From NCBI RefSeq assembly GCF_045528445.1, contig NZ_JBGQQU010000026.1, positions 1 to 51,076 on the forward strand: 51,076 nucleotides of DNA, read 5' to 3'. Shown one piece after another: positions 42,771 through 50,957 of this stretch (position 1 is its first letter; each line of letters opens with the position of its first letter). The notes beneath the pieces are model-generated. The model was not told where the DNA came from and made no database searches. It saw only the letters and a program-made list of their open reading frames with translations. The translations under genes and the position numbers were made by a program. The stretch is from Desemzia sp045528445. Lineage in GTDB: Bacteria > Bacillota > Bacilli > Lactobacillales > Carnobacteriaceae.

Positions 42771-42794
42771 ATAGGGGTTAATTTGAAAAGAATG

Positions 42795-42824
42795 TTGACG
42801 TTGCTATCTGATTTAGGCTATAAT
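42795..42824 (+). promoter_or_regulatory. rpsD promoter
   Basis: TTGACG (42795-42800), an 18-nt spacer and a perfect TATAAT (42819-42824), giving a leader of nearly 200 nt. Confidence 0.75.
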
Positions 42825-42830
42825 GATGGA

Positions 42831-43010
42831 TGTGTAAAATAATGCAGCAAAAAAAGTGGTAACCGCGTCAACAGTTCATTGCCTAAGGGATTCGTTTTCT
42901 TTAGAACAGCACAATTGTGTAACCTGCGGCTGCAAAGGTGAAGATTGAAAATGAACTGCACGTATTACTGAACTTTTAACTTAATTATTTTACTCCAAAA
43001 AATTGATTTA
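42831..43010 (+). promoter_or_regulatory. Structured rpsD leader (putative S4 autoregulatory element)
   Basis: The long leader can fold: CAGTTCATT (42872-42880) is complementary to AATGAACTG (42950-42958), and a GC-rich segment AACCTGCGGCTGCAAAGG lies between them. S4 represses its own mRNA through leader structures in Bacillus, so this is the likely role. I cannot match it base by base to the described S4 leader. Confidence 0.5.
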
Positions 43011-43026
43011 TTGGAGGAATTTTATA

Positions 43027-43632
43027 ATGGCTCGTTATACAGGTCCAAGTTGGAAAAAATCACGTCGTTTAGGAATCTCATTGACTGGTACAGGAAAAGA
43101 AATCGAACGTCGCCCTTACGCACCAGGAGATCACGGTCCAAATAGCCGTAGAAAATTATCTGAATACGGTATGCAATTACAAGAAAAGCAAAAATTACGT
43201 TTCATGTACGGTGTAAATGAACGTCAATTCTTCAACCTTTTCTTAAAAGCTGGTAAAATCAAAGAAGGTAAACATGGGGATAACTTCATGATCCTTTTAG
43301 AACAACGTTTAGACAATGTTGTTTTCCGTTTAGGTTTAGCTACTACTCGTCGTCAATCACGTCAATTAGTAAACCACGGTCACATCCTTGTTGATGGTAA
43401 ACGTGTTGATATTCCATCATACAGCGTTCAACCAGGACAAGTAATCTCTGTTCGTGAAAAATCTAAAAATATGGAAATCATCAAAGCTGCTGTTGAATCA
43501 GTATTTGGTCGTCCAGAATTCGTTTCTTTTGACGAAGAAAAATTAGAAGGTTCATTAACTCGTCTTCCATTACGTGAAGAATTGATTGCTGAAATCGACG
43601 AAACTCTTATTGTTGAGTACTACTCTCGTTAA
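43027..43632 (+). CDS. rpsD: 30S ribosomal protein S4
   Basis: A primary 16S rRNA-binding protein of the small subunit, also a translational repressor in several bacteria. The 201-residue length is standard for Firmicutes. It starts MARYTGPSWKKSRRLGISL and has the S4 RNA-binding domain RLDNVVFRLGLATTRRQSRQ near residue 95-115. I place the start at 43027, after TTGGAGGAA; the longer frame runs through that site. It is monogenic, with its own leader and terminator. Confidence 0.97.
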   Translation: MARYTGPSWKKSRRLGISLTGTGKEIERRPYAPGDHGPNSRRKLSEYGMQLQEKQKLRFMYGVNERQFFNLFLKAGKIKEGKHGDNFMILLEQRLDNVVFRLGLATTRRQSRQLVNHGHILVDGKRVDIPSYSVQPGQVISVREKSKNMEIIKAAVESVFGRPEFVSFDEEKLEGSLTRLPLREELIAEIDETLIVEYYSR

Positions 43633-43648
43633 TAAAAGTTGTCATTTC

Positions 43649-43693
43649 AAAAGCTCTCCCATCTTATTTATTAGGATGCGGGAGCTTTTTTTG
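43649..43693 (+). terminator. Terminator after rpsD
   Basis: AAAGCTCTCCCATCTTA pairs with TAGGATGCGGGAGCTTT, followed by TTTTTTG. Confidence 0.88.
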
Positions 43694-43779
43694 TTCTCCC
43701 TATTTCAGTAACCTCCATTACAAATCCGATCAATTCTTGTTATATAGAAAAAGATTTTATTTCAAAAGGAGCATCAATC

Positions 43780-44006
43780 ATGACAAAGAAAATGAATGCT
43801 GAAAGCTTCACGAAAACTCTGATGAGATTTTAGACGTTTTGGAACAAACGATGAAAGATGTCTTAGGAGCTGTTGAAGTTCCAGCTAGCAATGAAAAGCA
43901 ATGCGGGTGGGCAGCTCATCTCACCCTTGAAGGTGCACAACAATTAGCTTGCGACTTTTTAGCAAAACGCAGCGAATGGCATTTAGTTTTTTCGCATAAT
44001 GAATAA
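43780..44006 (+). pseudogene. Small gene disrupted by a frameshift, unknown
   Basis: An ATG with a good ribosome site (AAAGGAG, 8 nt) starts MTKKMNAESF but stops after 17 codons. From about 43801 the next frame stays open to a stop at 44006 and reads as protein (ENSDEILDVLEQTMKDVLGA, then EKQCGWAAHLTLEGAQQLAC and ending VFSHNE). A one-base change near GCTGAAAGC would join the two into a protein of about 75 residues. A terminator follows. I do not recognise the family; sequencing error or programmed shifting are alternatives. Confidence 0.55.
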
Positions 44007-44011
44007 GCAGT

Positions 44012-44046
44012 AAAAAAAAGACTTCCGTAATGGAAGTCTTTTTTTT
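44012..44046. terminator. Bidirectional terminator
   Basis: AAAAAAGACTTCC and GGAAGTCTTTTTT form a perfect stem around GTAAT, between the frameshifted gene and the convergent DUF1054 gene. Confidence 0.9.
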
Positions 44047-44047
44047 A

Positions 44048-44695
44048 CTATACAGTTTCCTTTGGATAAGCTGCATAAGCCTGTTTATATAATGGAACAA
44101 GGTCACGAACCGTGTCCAAAATGAACTGTTCTGTCTGGTCGGCAGTATCTAAAATCGGGTCGTCTTCTTTTAAATATCTTCCTACCATGAACTCCCCTTT
44201 TTTCACTTTCTGCCATCTTGTCAACGCAGCAGTAATATCCATCTCGTCTATCACTGTCACCTTATCTTTTGTATGATCTAAGGAAACAATGTAATCTTTA
44301 GAAAGTTGTGCAATAGACTCAGGGAATTTCAAAAAGGAAGATGCCATTTCATTTTCAAATTGCGGATTGTCAATAAACGCCAACCATATGTAAACAGCTT
44401 TTCGGTCAATAGCAATTTGGAAATGAGGGTATTTCTTATATCCTCTGGCATCTCCGCCAATTCCGACCCAAGTGCTCTCAGGAGCAAATTTAGTTCGACG
44501 CAAATGTTTCGCTACATGTACTGGTAGTACCGCCCCACCCAATTGTGCGATCAATGATTTGGAAATGAATTCTCCTAACGACTGAAACGTTGGCTGGATA
44601 TGTGTTCTAATTTCCTTCATCCGTTCTTCTAAGCCTTCAATTGAAAAAATCGAAAATGTTGTTTGTGTAAAGTATGGTTCTTCTTTTGTCTGCAT
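44048..44695 (-). CDS. DUF1054 family protein (YktB-like)
   Basis: This 215-residue cytoplasmic protein belongs, by recognition, to the UPF0637/YktB family of Firmicutes. Notable phrases are LPVHVAKHLRRTKFAPESTWVG and GYKKYPHFQIAIDRKAVYIW in the centre. Function is unknown. The start at 44695 (MQTKEEP) is about 10 nt after GAGAGGTG; a longer frame begins 29 codons earlier without a site. It is a single gene, convergent with the preceding remnant. Confidence 0.85.
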   Translation of the reverse strand: MQTKEEPYFTQTTFSIFSIEGLEERMKEIRTHIQPTFQSLGEFISKSLIAQLGGAVLPVHVAKHLRRTKFAPESTWVGIGGDARGYKKYPHFQIAIDRKAVYIWLAFIDNPQFENEMASSFLKFPESIAQLSKDYIVSLDHTKDKVTVIDEMDITAALTRWQKVKKGEFMVGRYLKEDDPILDTADQTEQFILDTVRDLVPLYKQAYAAYPKETV

Positions 44696-44895
44696 ATTAG
44701 TGAAACACCTCTCTTTAGTACTTGTTCTTATTTTACCATTATTGTATCGCTGGAACGAATGGATGAGGATCTTTTTGTCCATTTGAATTAAGATTTTGTA
44801 AAACAGGCTTTTTTATCATTGCTGTAGAGAATAAAAATAGACACAGAAAACCTTTAGAGATTTTCTGCATCCGTTTAGTGATTTTATGAAATGAT

Positions 44896-45441
44896 TTATT
44901 TAGTGTTTTTGTCAATGAAAGCTACAAATGCATCAGCAATACTTTGTAAGAATTCCACAGTTCCTTCTACAACTTGTCCATCTTCACCAATAGCTTTAGT
45001 TGCATCAATGTAAAGTTCTGGTTGGGCCATAACTGGGCTGTCACCGAATACTAATGATTGACGAACTTGATGGTTAGCTAGTGCACCAGAGATACCTGAC
45101 GGGGAAACAGATCCCACAAGAACTGGTTTGCCTGGCCATACACCTTCTCCCCAAGGACGAGAACCCACGTCAATAGCGTTTTTCAATGAAGCTGGCATAC
45201 CTCGGTTGTATTCAGGTGTCATGAAGATATAAGCATCTTGTTCTTTCATTTCTTTACGGAAACGGTTATAACTTTCTGGAGCATCTGCTTCTAGGTCTTC
45301 ATTGTAGACTGGTAAATCACCAATTTCAATAAAGCTTAAGTGATAATCAGCTGGAAATAACTCAGCCAATTTTTTTGCGACTATCTTATTTAATGAATCT
45401 TTACGTAAACTACCTACTAAGACTCCAACATTTTTTCCCAT
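44896..45441 (-). CDS. NADPH-dependent FMN reductase family protein
   Basis: A flavodoxin-fold oxidoreductase of 181 residues. The phosphate-binding loop is GSLRKDSLNKIVAKKL near residue 10, and the second signature is TPEYNRGMPASLKNAIDVGSR near 75-95, which binds FMN and is typical of YhdA/azoreductase-type enzymes. The physiological acceptor is unknown; quinone, chromate or azo compounds are reduced by relatives. The start follows GGAGGT by 8 nt. Confidence 0.9.
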   Translation of the reverse strand: MGKNVGVLVGSLRKDSLNKIVAKKLAELFPADYHLSFIEIGDLPVYNEDLEADAPESYNRFRKEMKEQDAYIFMTPEYNRGMPASLKNAIDVGSRPWGEGVWPGKPVLVGSVSPSGISGALANHQVRQSLVFGDSPVMAQPELYIDATKAIGEDGQVVEGTVEFLQSIADAFVAFIDKNTK

Positions 45442-45757
45442 CTGTCATTACCTCCGATTAGTGGTTGTTTTTTACTACAAAATTAATGATACACCACGAA
45501 CTTACTTTTTACAAGTAAACTGCATGTAAAGTTTCAACCCTATTTTTAACCGGATTTATTTGAAAAAATTCGACTAAATAAAAAAAGAGCAACGAGTTCT
45601 AATAAATTCGGTATAGACATTTCACAATAATCTTTTCATAATTCGAATGGACTAGATCAACTCTTGAACAAAAAAAGACATCCTTCTTATTTTTCTTTTG
45701 GAATATGTGATAGAATAAATGATGAGACTAATTATTTTTGAATAAGGGGTTTTTGAT
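45442..45757. other. Intergenic region between the FMN reductase and YueI-like genes
   Basis: The 316 bases between two divergent genes are AT-rich. TAGAAT near 45712 is a possible -10 for the plus-strand gene, and an A-rich tract with a weak GAGCAACGAGTTC hairpin lies near 45590. I see no coding sequence. Confidence 0.45.
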
Positions 45758-46204
45758 ATGGTCAATAAAGATCCAAACGATTATTTACAAAAAGGACAAT
45801 ACGGTGCAAAACAAACATTGCTTTCAGAACGGAAAGAATTTTTGGGCAGTTTACGAGAAAGAATTTATTTGACAGCAACTTTAGATCAACTCTCTCTAAA
45901 CAATAGTTTAAAGGCCTTTACAACTGAATTTCAACGTCATCCTGATGGCAGCTTACTGCTGAATGGTAATTTAGATATGAAGCCATTCGAGCCTTTCATT
46001 AAAGCCAGTAAACAAGCTGATATTCCGTTCACACTAGTCGCTAATGAATATGCTCAAACTTGTCCTTATGCATTGATTTTCGCTGCCCCTACGGACGTAA
46101 ATGAATCCATTATTGATGTCGCCGAAAAGTATCCTTTGCCTAAAAAAGAAGAGCCTCAACAAACTGAGCAGAAAAAATCGTTTTTTAAACGTTTCTTCTC
46201 TTAA
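45758..46204 (+). CDS. DUF1694 family protein (YueI-like)
   Basis: The 148-residue protein matches the YueI family: an N-terminal region with the sequence YLQKGQYGAKQTLLSERKEFLG, the hallmark FLGSLRERIYLTAT, then a domain with YAQTCPYALIFAAPTDV. The C-terminus is a charged tail (KKEEPQQTEQKKSFFKRFF). Function is unknown. The next gene, a GNAT acetyltransferase, starts 31 bp downstream and is probably cotranscribed. Confidence 0.85.
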   Translation: MVNKDPNDYLQKGQYGAKQTLLSERKEFLGSLRERIYLTATLDQLSLNNSLKAFTTEFQRHPDGSLLLNGNLDMKPFEPFIKASKQADIPFTLVANEYAQTCPYALIFAAPTDVNESIIDVAEKYPLPKKEEPQQTEQKKSFFKRFFS

Positions 46205-46235
46205 TTTTTTATTCAGAACCAGGAGTGAATCACAC

Positions 46236-46709
46236 GTGCAAATAGTAGAAACAAAAGACCCTAAATTAATGGGTCAATTAGGAAAAACTATGCAAGAAAA
46301 ACACCGCAGTATGTACCCGGAGTTTTTCAAATCTTATGACGAAGAAGCTATTGCGCTTCATTTTGAAACAGTTTTTCAAAATCCGAAAGCCAGAGTATTT
46401 CTTTGGATTGATGAAGCAAAAGAAGAAGGTCCGATTGCTGCTTATCTGTGGTTGGAAGAACAAGAGATGAAAGAATCGGTTTATCGTTACGGCTATACGC
46501 GCTTATACATCAGCCATATCGCTGTTTTGCCGGATTATCAAGGACAAGGATTAAGTAAAGAATTGCTCCAATATGCGGATGATTATGCCCGCAAAAAAAA
46601 TATTGCATTTGTAGAATTGCATTATTGGGCAACCAACGAAATCGCCAAAGAAACCTATCGCAAAAATGGTTTTGTGATCTATAATGAAATTGCTCAAAAG
46701 AAACTTTAG
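46236..46709 (+). CDS. GNAT family N-acetyltransferase
   Basis: A 157-residue cytoplasmic enzyme that transfers an acetyl group from acetyl-CoA to an amine of unknown identity. The CoA pyrophosphate loop is LPDYQGQGLSKELLQYAD (about 103-120), with ISHIAVLP just before it, and the family ends with AKETYRKNGFVIYNE. The GTG start at 46236 is 10 nt after AGGAG. It has the same direction as the YueI-like gene. Confidence 0.88.
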   Translation: MQIVETKDPKLMGQLGKTMQEKHRSMYPEFFKSYDEEAIALHFETVFQNPKARVFLWIDEAKEEGPIAAYLWLEEQEMKESVYRYGYTRLYISHIAVLPDYQGQGLSKELLQYADDYARKKNIAFVELHYWATNEIAKETYRKNGFVIYNEIAQKKL

Positions 46710-46724
46710 TCTTTTGCCCTAAGT

Positions 46725-46781
46725 GAAAAAAGCGGCCTTCAAAAATTAGAGTGACATCTAATTTTTGAAGGCCGCTTTTTT
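46725..46781. terminator. Long perfect bidirectional terminator
   Basis: A perfect stem of about 25 bp (AAAAAAGCGGCCTTCAAAAA on the left arm, complementary on the right) with a six-base loop lies between convergent GNAT and mtnN genes. Confidence 0.92.
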
Positions 46782-46813
46782 ACCTCTTTATGAATACTTT
46801 TCTATGTTTTAGA

Positions 46814-47503
46814 CTATAGATGCTTAATAACTTCCATCACCATCTCAGCTGATTTTTTTCCAGCTTCAATAATAAATTTGTCGAAACTGATTCCTGCTTC
46901 ATCATCAGCTGAATCTGAAACAGCTCGCACGATAACAAATGGAGTTTTAAACTGGTAACAAACTTGTGCTACAGCAGCCCCTTCCATTTCCGATACCATA
47001 GCATCAGAGAAATCTGTTTTGATACGTTGGATTGTCTTTTTATCTGCAATGAAAGAGTCGCTTGTGACAATAAGCCCTTTCACTGATTTTAACCCTACTT
47101 TTTGAGTAGCTGCTTCGATCACGCTGATCAGCTGTTCATCAGCTGGATAACGAGCAGGCATTTGCGGTACTTGCCCCATAACATAGCCAAATGCTCGTGC
47201 ATCAGCATCATGGTAAGACAGCTCAGTAGAAATAACTACATCGCCTATGGCTAAACTAGAATCTACCGCTCCTGCTGACCCTGTATTAAAAACAACGTCT
47301 GCTTGATAGTCATTGATCAATAATGTAGTTGCTATTGCTGCATTGACTTTTCCAATCCCTGATTGGACTAATATAATATCATGGCCCGCCATTTTTCCAG
47401 AAGAAAATGTCGCTCCTGCCTTCGCCCAATCGTTTCGCTCTGTTAAGTTGTTTTTCAACGCAATCGTTTCTTCTTCCATTGCTCCGATGATACCAATTCT
47501 CAT
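46814..47503 (-). CDS. mtnN: 5'-methylthioadenosine / S-adenosylhomocysteine nucleosidase
   Basis: It cleaves adenine from MTA and SAH, recycling by-products of SAM use and feeding S-ribosylhomocysteine to the LuxS route. The 229-residue protein has MRIGIIGAMEEE at the start, VFNTGSAGAVDSSLAIGDVV near 80 and the catalytic region VSEMEGAAVAQVCYQF (about 170-185) plus AVSDSADDEA. The start is MRIGI because GAGGAGAA lies 5-6 nt upstream; five codons of upstream frame are excluded. Confidence 0.95.
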   Translation of the reverse strand: MRIGIIGAMEEETIALKNNLTERNDWAKAGATFSSGKMAGHDIILVQSGIGKVNAAIATTLLINDYQADVVFNTGSAGAVDSSLAIGDVVISTELSYHDADARAFGYVMGQVPQMPARYPADEQLISVIEAATQKVGLKSVKGLIVTSDSFIADKKTIQRIKTDFSDAMVSEMEGAAVAQVCYQFKTPFVIVRAVSDSADDEAGISFDKFIIEAGKKSAEMVMEVIKHL

Positions 47504-47557
47504 TTCATTTCTCCTCATATCTCTCTATTTGCAATTATCCATGGATGTTTAACTGTT

Positions 47558-47809
47558 TTACACTAAAAAGACAATCAACAACGCAACGACCAGCAATACA
47601 GACACAATCAATATCGCTAGATTGAGTTTTTTCCCGGCTTCTCTCACTTTGTCATTCTCGCCTTTTCGACTTCTAGTAGCAAAGCCTTGTTTTTCTTGTT
47701 CTTTTTGGTATTTTTTTTCTGCTTTATCACGTTTTTTTGCGAATTGTTTTTGCTTTTTTAATTCAGCTTGTTGTTTTTTTCTCTCTTGTTCTCTCAAACT
47801 GTTTCCCAT
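47558..47809 (-). CDS. Small single-pass membrane protein, Lys/Glu-rich
   Basis: An 83-residue protein: about 55 residues of highly charged helix (RKKQQAELKKQKQFAKKR and similar) followed by one C-terminal membrane helix (LAILIVSVLLVVALLIVFLV). Such tail-anchored small proteins are often found between nudF and mtnN in Lactobacillales. Function is unknown. I start at the fourth codon of the frame (ATGGGAAAC), 9 nt after AAGG; the first ATG touches the site. Confidence 0.75.
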   Translation of the reverse strand: MGNSLREQERKKQQAELKKQKQFAKKRDKAEKKYQKEQEKQGFATRSRKGENDKVREAGKKLNLAILIVSVLLVVALLIVFLV

Positions 47810-47822
47810 ATCCACCATCCTT

Positions 47823-48371
47823 TTAATCAGCGGCTAATCGTTCGATTTTCCAATAAAGCAACGCCATAATGGTTTTTGCATCCACTATTTGGCCAACTTC
47901 ATAAGCTTGCCATGCTTCTTCAAAAGACAATTCTTTAAGTTCTAAAAATTCATCTTCATCTAAAGCCAATTCTTCTGTTTTTTCCAGCTCAGAAGCCCGA
48001 TACAAATGAATCACTTCATCCGTAAAACCTGGTGTGGTATAAAAAGTTTTGACTAGTTCAAAAACATGAGCATAATACCCTGTTTCCTCTTTTAACTCTC
48101 TTAATCCTGTTTCATGAGGATGTGAGTCTGTATCATCGATTTTACCAGCTGGGATCTCAATAATGGTTTTTTCAATTGGTTTACGAAACTGCTCTACAAA
48201 AATCATTTTTCCATCGGGAGTAAATGGCATAATTGCTACGGCTCCAGGATGTCTGACGATTTCTCTGGTAGAAGTTTTCCCATTCGGCAATTCAACGGAC
48301 TCTACAAAATATTCTGTTAGGTTTCCTTTATAAATCTGTTCACTAGACAACGTTTTTTCTTCAAACTTCAT
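47823..48371 (-). CDS. nudF: Nudix hydrolase, probable ADP-ribose pyrophosphatase
   Basis: It hydrolyses ADP-ribose to AMP and ribose 5-phosphate. The 182-residue protein shows VAIMPFTPDGKMIFVEQFR, EIPAGKIDD and the Nudix box core GLRELKEETGY (about residue 105). The box has one residue more than the textbook spacing between the first Gly and REL, and Asp or Ser stands where a Glu is usual; catalysis relies mainly on REx2EE, which is intact. It is first of the nudF - small membrane protein - mtnN unit. Confidence 0.88.
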   Translation of the reverse strand: MKFEEKTLSSEQIYKGNLTEYFVESVELPNGKTSTREIVRHPGAVAIMPFTPDGKMIFVEQFRKPIEKTIIEIPAGKIDDTDSHPHETGLRELKEETGYYAHVFELVKTFYTTPGFTDEVIHLYRASELEKTEELALDEDEFLELKELSFEEAWQAYEVGQIVDAKTIMALLYWKIERLAAD

Positions 48372-48596
48372 GACGCTTTCCTCCGTTCGACAAGGTCTTG
48401 TTCTATGATACCGTTGAATGTTTAAAAAAACAAGCAGCCAAACAGCTATCAGTCGAAAGAATCCTTATTTTACTTTATACTGAGAGTAACAATTCATTCT
48501 TAAGTCGGATGTATTTGTAGGGAGCATTTATGCTAAAATATACTTAACCAGAAAAGACTACGAATTTTTTCAAATTTATTTAAGAGGTGGACAAAT

Positions 48597-49301
48597 ATGG
48601 ATAATTTTATCAAAAGTTTAGGCGAAATATTAAAGTATACATTTACAACTGCAGGAACAATTGCTGTTTTTTTAGTGTTGTTAGTGCTTGATTTTGGATT
48701 TTGGCCATCTTTAATAATCAGTTTAGTCATCGGCGGTTTTCTTTTTTTAAAAAAAGAACCCAAGAAAGCTTCACGAACTAAAGTACAAAAATTAAGACGT
48801 TTATCTCCTGAAAAAGAAGCTTTTTACAGATCGCAAGGCTTATCCAAGGATGAAATGAATTTTTTTAGAGAAACGATGCAGACGGCAAAAATCAATATCT
48901 TGGAATTAGAACAAAACATGCGCCAATCTACTAAGCTGACGGCGATTGAAAGACGCAATAACACTGTCCATTTAGCAAAAGCGTTATTTAAAGAAATTAC
49001 TCAAGAACCTCATCGTTTGCATGACGTGGATAAATTTTTGTACGTACACCTTCCTTCTTTAAAAGACTTGACCACTAAGTACAATGAAGTAGACAGTCAT
49101 GAAGTGAAACACAAATCTACCTTTGATGTACTGGAAGAAAGTGCTAATACAATTGATGGCATGTGCAACTTGATTGCCGAAGATTATGTATCTTTTAAAT
49201 CAGATGACATTGATGATATTGAATTAGAGGTCGAACTTGCAAAGAAAACCATTACAAGAGATAATGATACAACAAATGAAATCACTAACGAGGAACTATA
49301 A
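48597..49301 (+). CDS. XpaC family membrane-associated protein
   Basis: The 234-residue protein has two closely spaced membrane helices (residues 15-32 and 35-50), then a helical cytoplasmic domain with the family phrase LSPEKEAFYRSQGLSKDEM near 72-90. XpaC was named for hydrolysis of a chromogenic phosphate in Bacillus, but its role is not established. It lies 17 bp upstream of the telA-like gene, the usual pair. Confidence 0.85.
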   Translation: MDNFIKSLGEILKYTFTTAGTIAVFLVLLVLDFGFWPSLIISLVIGGFLFLKKEPKKASRTKVQKLRRLSPEKEAFYRSQGLSKDEMNFFRETMQTAKINILELEQNMRQSTKLTAIERRNNTVHLAKALFKEITQEPHRLHDVDKFLYVHLPSLKDLTTKYNEVDSHEVKHKSTFDVLEESANTIDGMCNLIAEDYVSFKSDDIDDIELEVELAKKTITRDNDTTNEITNEEL

Positions 49302-49318
49302 TTTTAGGAGTTGACACT

Positions 49319-50545
49319 ATGGTCGATACAAACAAAGAACCGATGAATACCAATCAAAATGAACCTTCTACAACAATTAAAGATGTTAACGCAGAACTGG
49401 ACAGTTTACTGGCAAATCCATTTGCAGACCCTTCACTGCCTGCAGCAGCTGATCCTATCGATACAGAATTGCAAAAAGAGCAAAAAAGTGAACGGTTAGT
49501 AGATAAATTACCCAAAGAACGACAAGAACAAGCTTATTCCTTAGCCGGACAGATTGATGAAACGAATATTGAATCTGTGATGTCTTATGGAGCAGCTGCT
49601 CAAAAAAAATTAGGCGACTTCTCTCATTCTATGCTGGATCATGTTCAAAACCAAGATACAGGTGAAATTGGAGAAACCCTCAATGAATTGATGTATCGCT
49701 TAAATGAAGCTAATCCTGATGATTTAAAAGCTGAAGATAACAATATTTTCAAAAAATTGTTTGGAAAAATCAATCGCTCTATTTATGAAGTTACCGCTAA
49801 GTATCAAAAAATTGGTGCGCAAGTAGATAAAATAGCTGGAAAGTTGGACAAAGAAAAAGATTTGTTGTTACGAGATAATTCCATGTTGGAACAACTTTAT
49901 GTCAAAAACTTAGATTACTTTGAGGCATTGAATATTTACATTGCAGCAGGCGAAGTAAAAATTGAAGAATTGTTAACTCAATTGATACCTGCAGCTGTAG
50001 AACAAGCAGAAAGCAGCACCAACCAAATGGATGTTCAACGAGTGAACGATTTGAATCAATTCCTTGATCGATTGGAAAAAAGAGTCTATGATTTAAAATT
50101 GGCTCGTCAAATGACGATTCAACAAGCTCCTCAGATCCGCTTGATCCAAAATACGAACCAAGCTTTGTCAGAAAAAATTCAATCTTCTATCAATACGGCT
50201 ATCCCCCTTTGGAAAAACCAAATTGTGATCGCTCTTACATTGCTCAGACAAAAAGATGCGGTTGAAGCTCAACGACAAGTTTCTGAAACCACGAATGATT
50301 TACTGAAGAAAAATTCAGAGCTTTTGAAGACCTCTGCTATCGAGACAGCTAGAGAAAATGAGCGAGGCATTATTGACCTTGAAACATTGCAGCAAACACA
50401 AACTGATTTGATTGATACTTTACAACAAACCCTAGAGATTCAAAAAGAAGGACGAATTAAACGTAAAGAAGCTGAACATGAATTAACGACTATGGAAACC
50501 ACATTACGCGATCAATTGCTTGAATTGACCAGTAAAGATTCTTAA
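49319..50545 (+). CDS. telA: TelA family protein (toxic anion resistance)
   Basis: The 408-residue protein is helical and soluble: LAGQIDETNIESVMSYGAAAQ near 75-95, then long helices with NFFKKLFGKINRSI-type, and DYFEALNIYIAAGE near 205. TelA relatives are linked to tellurite, nisin and cell-wall-antibiotic tolerance; the mechanism is unknown. It is cotranscribed with the XpaC gene. The ATG follows AGGAG by 8 nt. Confidence 0.9.
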   Translation: MVDTNKEPMNTNQNEPSTTIKDVNAELDSLLANPFADPSLPAAADPIDTELQKEQKSERLVDKLPKERQEQAYSLAGQIDETNIESVMSYGAAAQKKLGDFSHSMLDHVQNQDTGEIGETLNELMYRLNEANPDDLKAEDNNIFKKLFGKINRSIYEVTAKYQKIGAQVDKIAGKLDKEKDLLLRDNSMLEQLYVKNLDYFEALNIYIAAGEVKIEELLTQLIPAAVEQAESSTNQMDVQRVNDLNQFLDRLEKRVYDLKLARQMTIQQAPQIRLIQNTNQALSEKIQSSINTAIPLWKNQIVIALTLLRQKDAVEAQRQVSETTNDLLKKNSELLKTSAIETARENERGIIDLETLQQTQTDLIDTLQQTLEIQKEGRIKRKEAEHELTTMETTLRDQLLELTSKDS

Positions 50546-50580
50546 CAAAAGAAACCAAATATGGATAACAAGCATATTCT

Positions 50581-50609
50581 TTGAGTTTTGAACAAATTGT
50601 GTCTATACT
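50581..50609 (+). promoter_or_regulatory. Probable promoter of the GlsB-type gene
   Basis: TTGAGT (50581-50586), a 17-nt spacer and TATACT (50604-50609). Confidence 0.55.
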
Positions 50610-50661
50610 AATAATTGTAATAGTTCATTACAAATATTATTTATATAGGAGAGTGGAATTT

Positions 50662-50910
50662 ATGTCACTTATTTGGTCATTAATCGTTGGTGGTGTCTTA
50701 GGAGCTATCGCAGGTATGATAGTTGGACGAGACGTACCATTCGGAATCGTTGGTAACATTGTTGCCGGATTTATTGGTTCATGGTTAGGTACATCGTTAT
50801 TAGGAGAATGGGGATGGAACGTCGGTGGATTTTATGTCTTCCCAGCATTAATTGGTGCTGTTGTTCTTATCTTTATCTTCTCATTAATTGCCGGAAGACG
50901 AAAAGGATAA
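50662..50910 (+). CDS. GlsB/YeaQ/YmgE family membrane protein
   Basis: A very hydrophobic 82-residue protein with three membrane helices and glycine-rich repeats (GGVLGAIAGMIVGRDVPFGI, then IVAGFIGSWLGTSLLG), the pattern of the small 'transglycosylase-associated' stress membrane proteins. No enzymatic function is implied by that label. The ATG at 50662 follows GGAGAG; the longer frame upstream has the promoter inside it. Stress induction is typical of relatives. Confidence 0.9.
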   Translation: MSLIWSLIVGGVLGAIAGMIVGRDVPFGIVGNIVAGFIGSWLGTSLLGEWGWNVGGFYVFPALIGAVVLIFIFSLIAGRRKG

Positions 50911-50927
50911 GTTATTTTACCCCCGTT

Positions 50928-50956
50928 AAAAGGCTCGCTTATGGCGAGTCTTTTTT
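50928..50956 (+). terminator. Terminator after the GlsB-type gene
   Basis: GGCTCGC and GCGAGTC pair (one wobble) around TTATG, followed by six T. A group II intron begins directly after it. Confidence 0.88.
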
Positions 50957-50957
50957 C

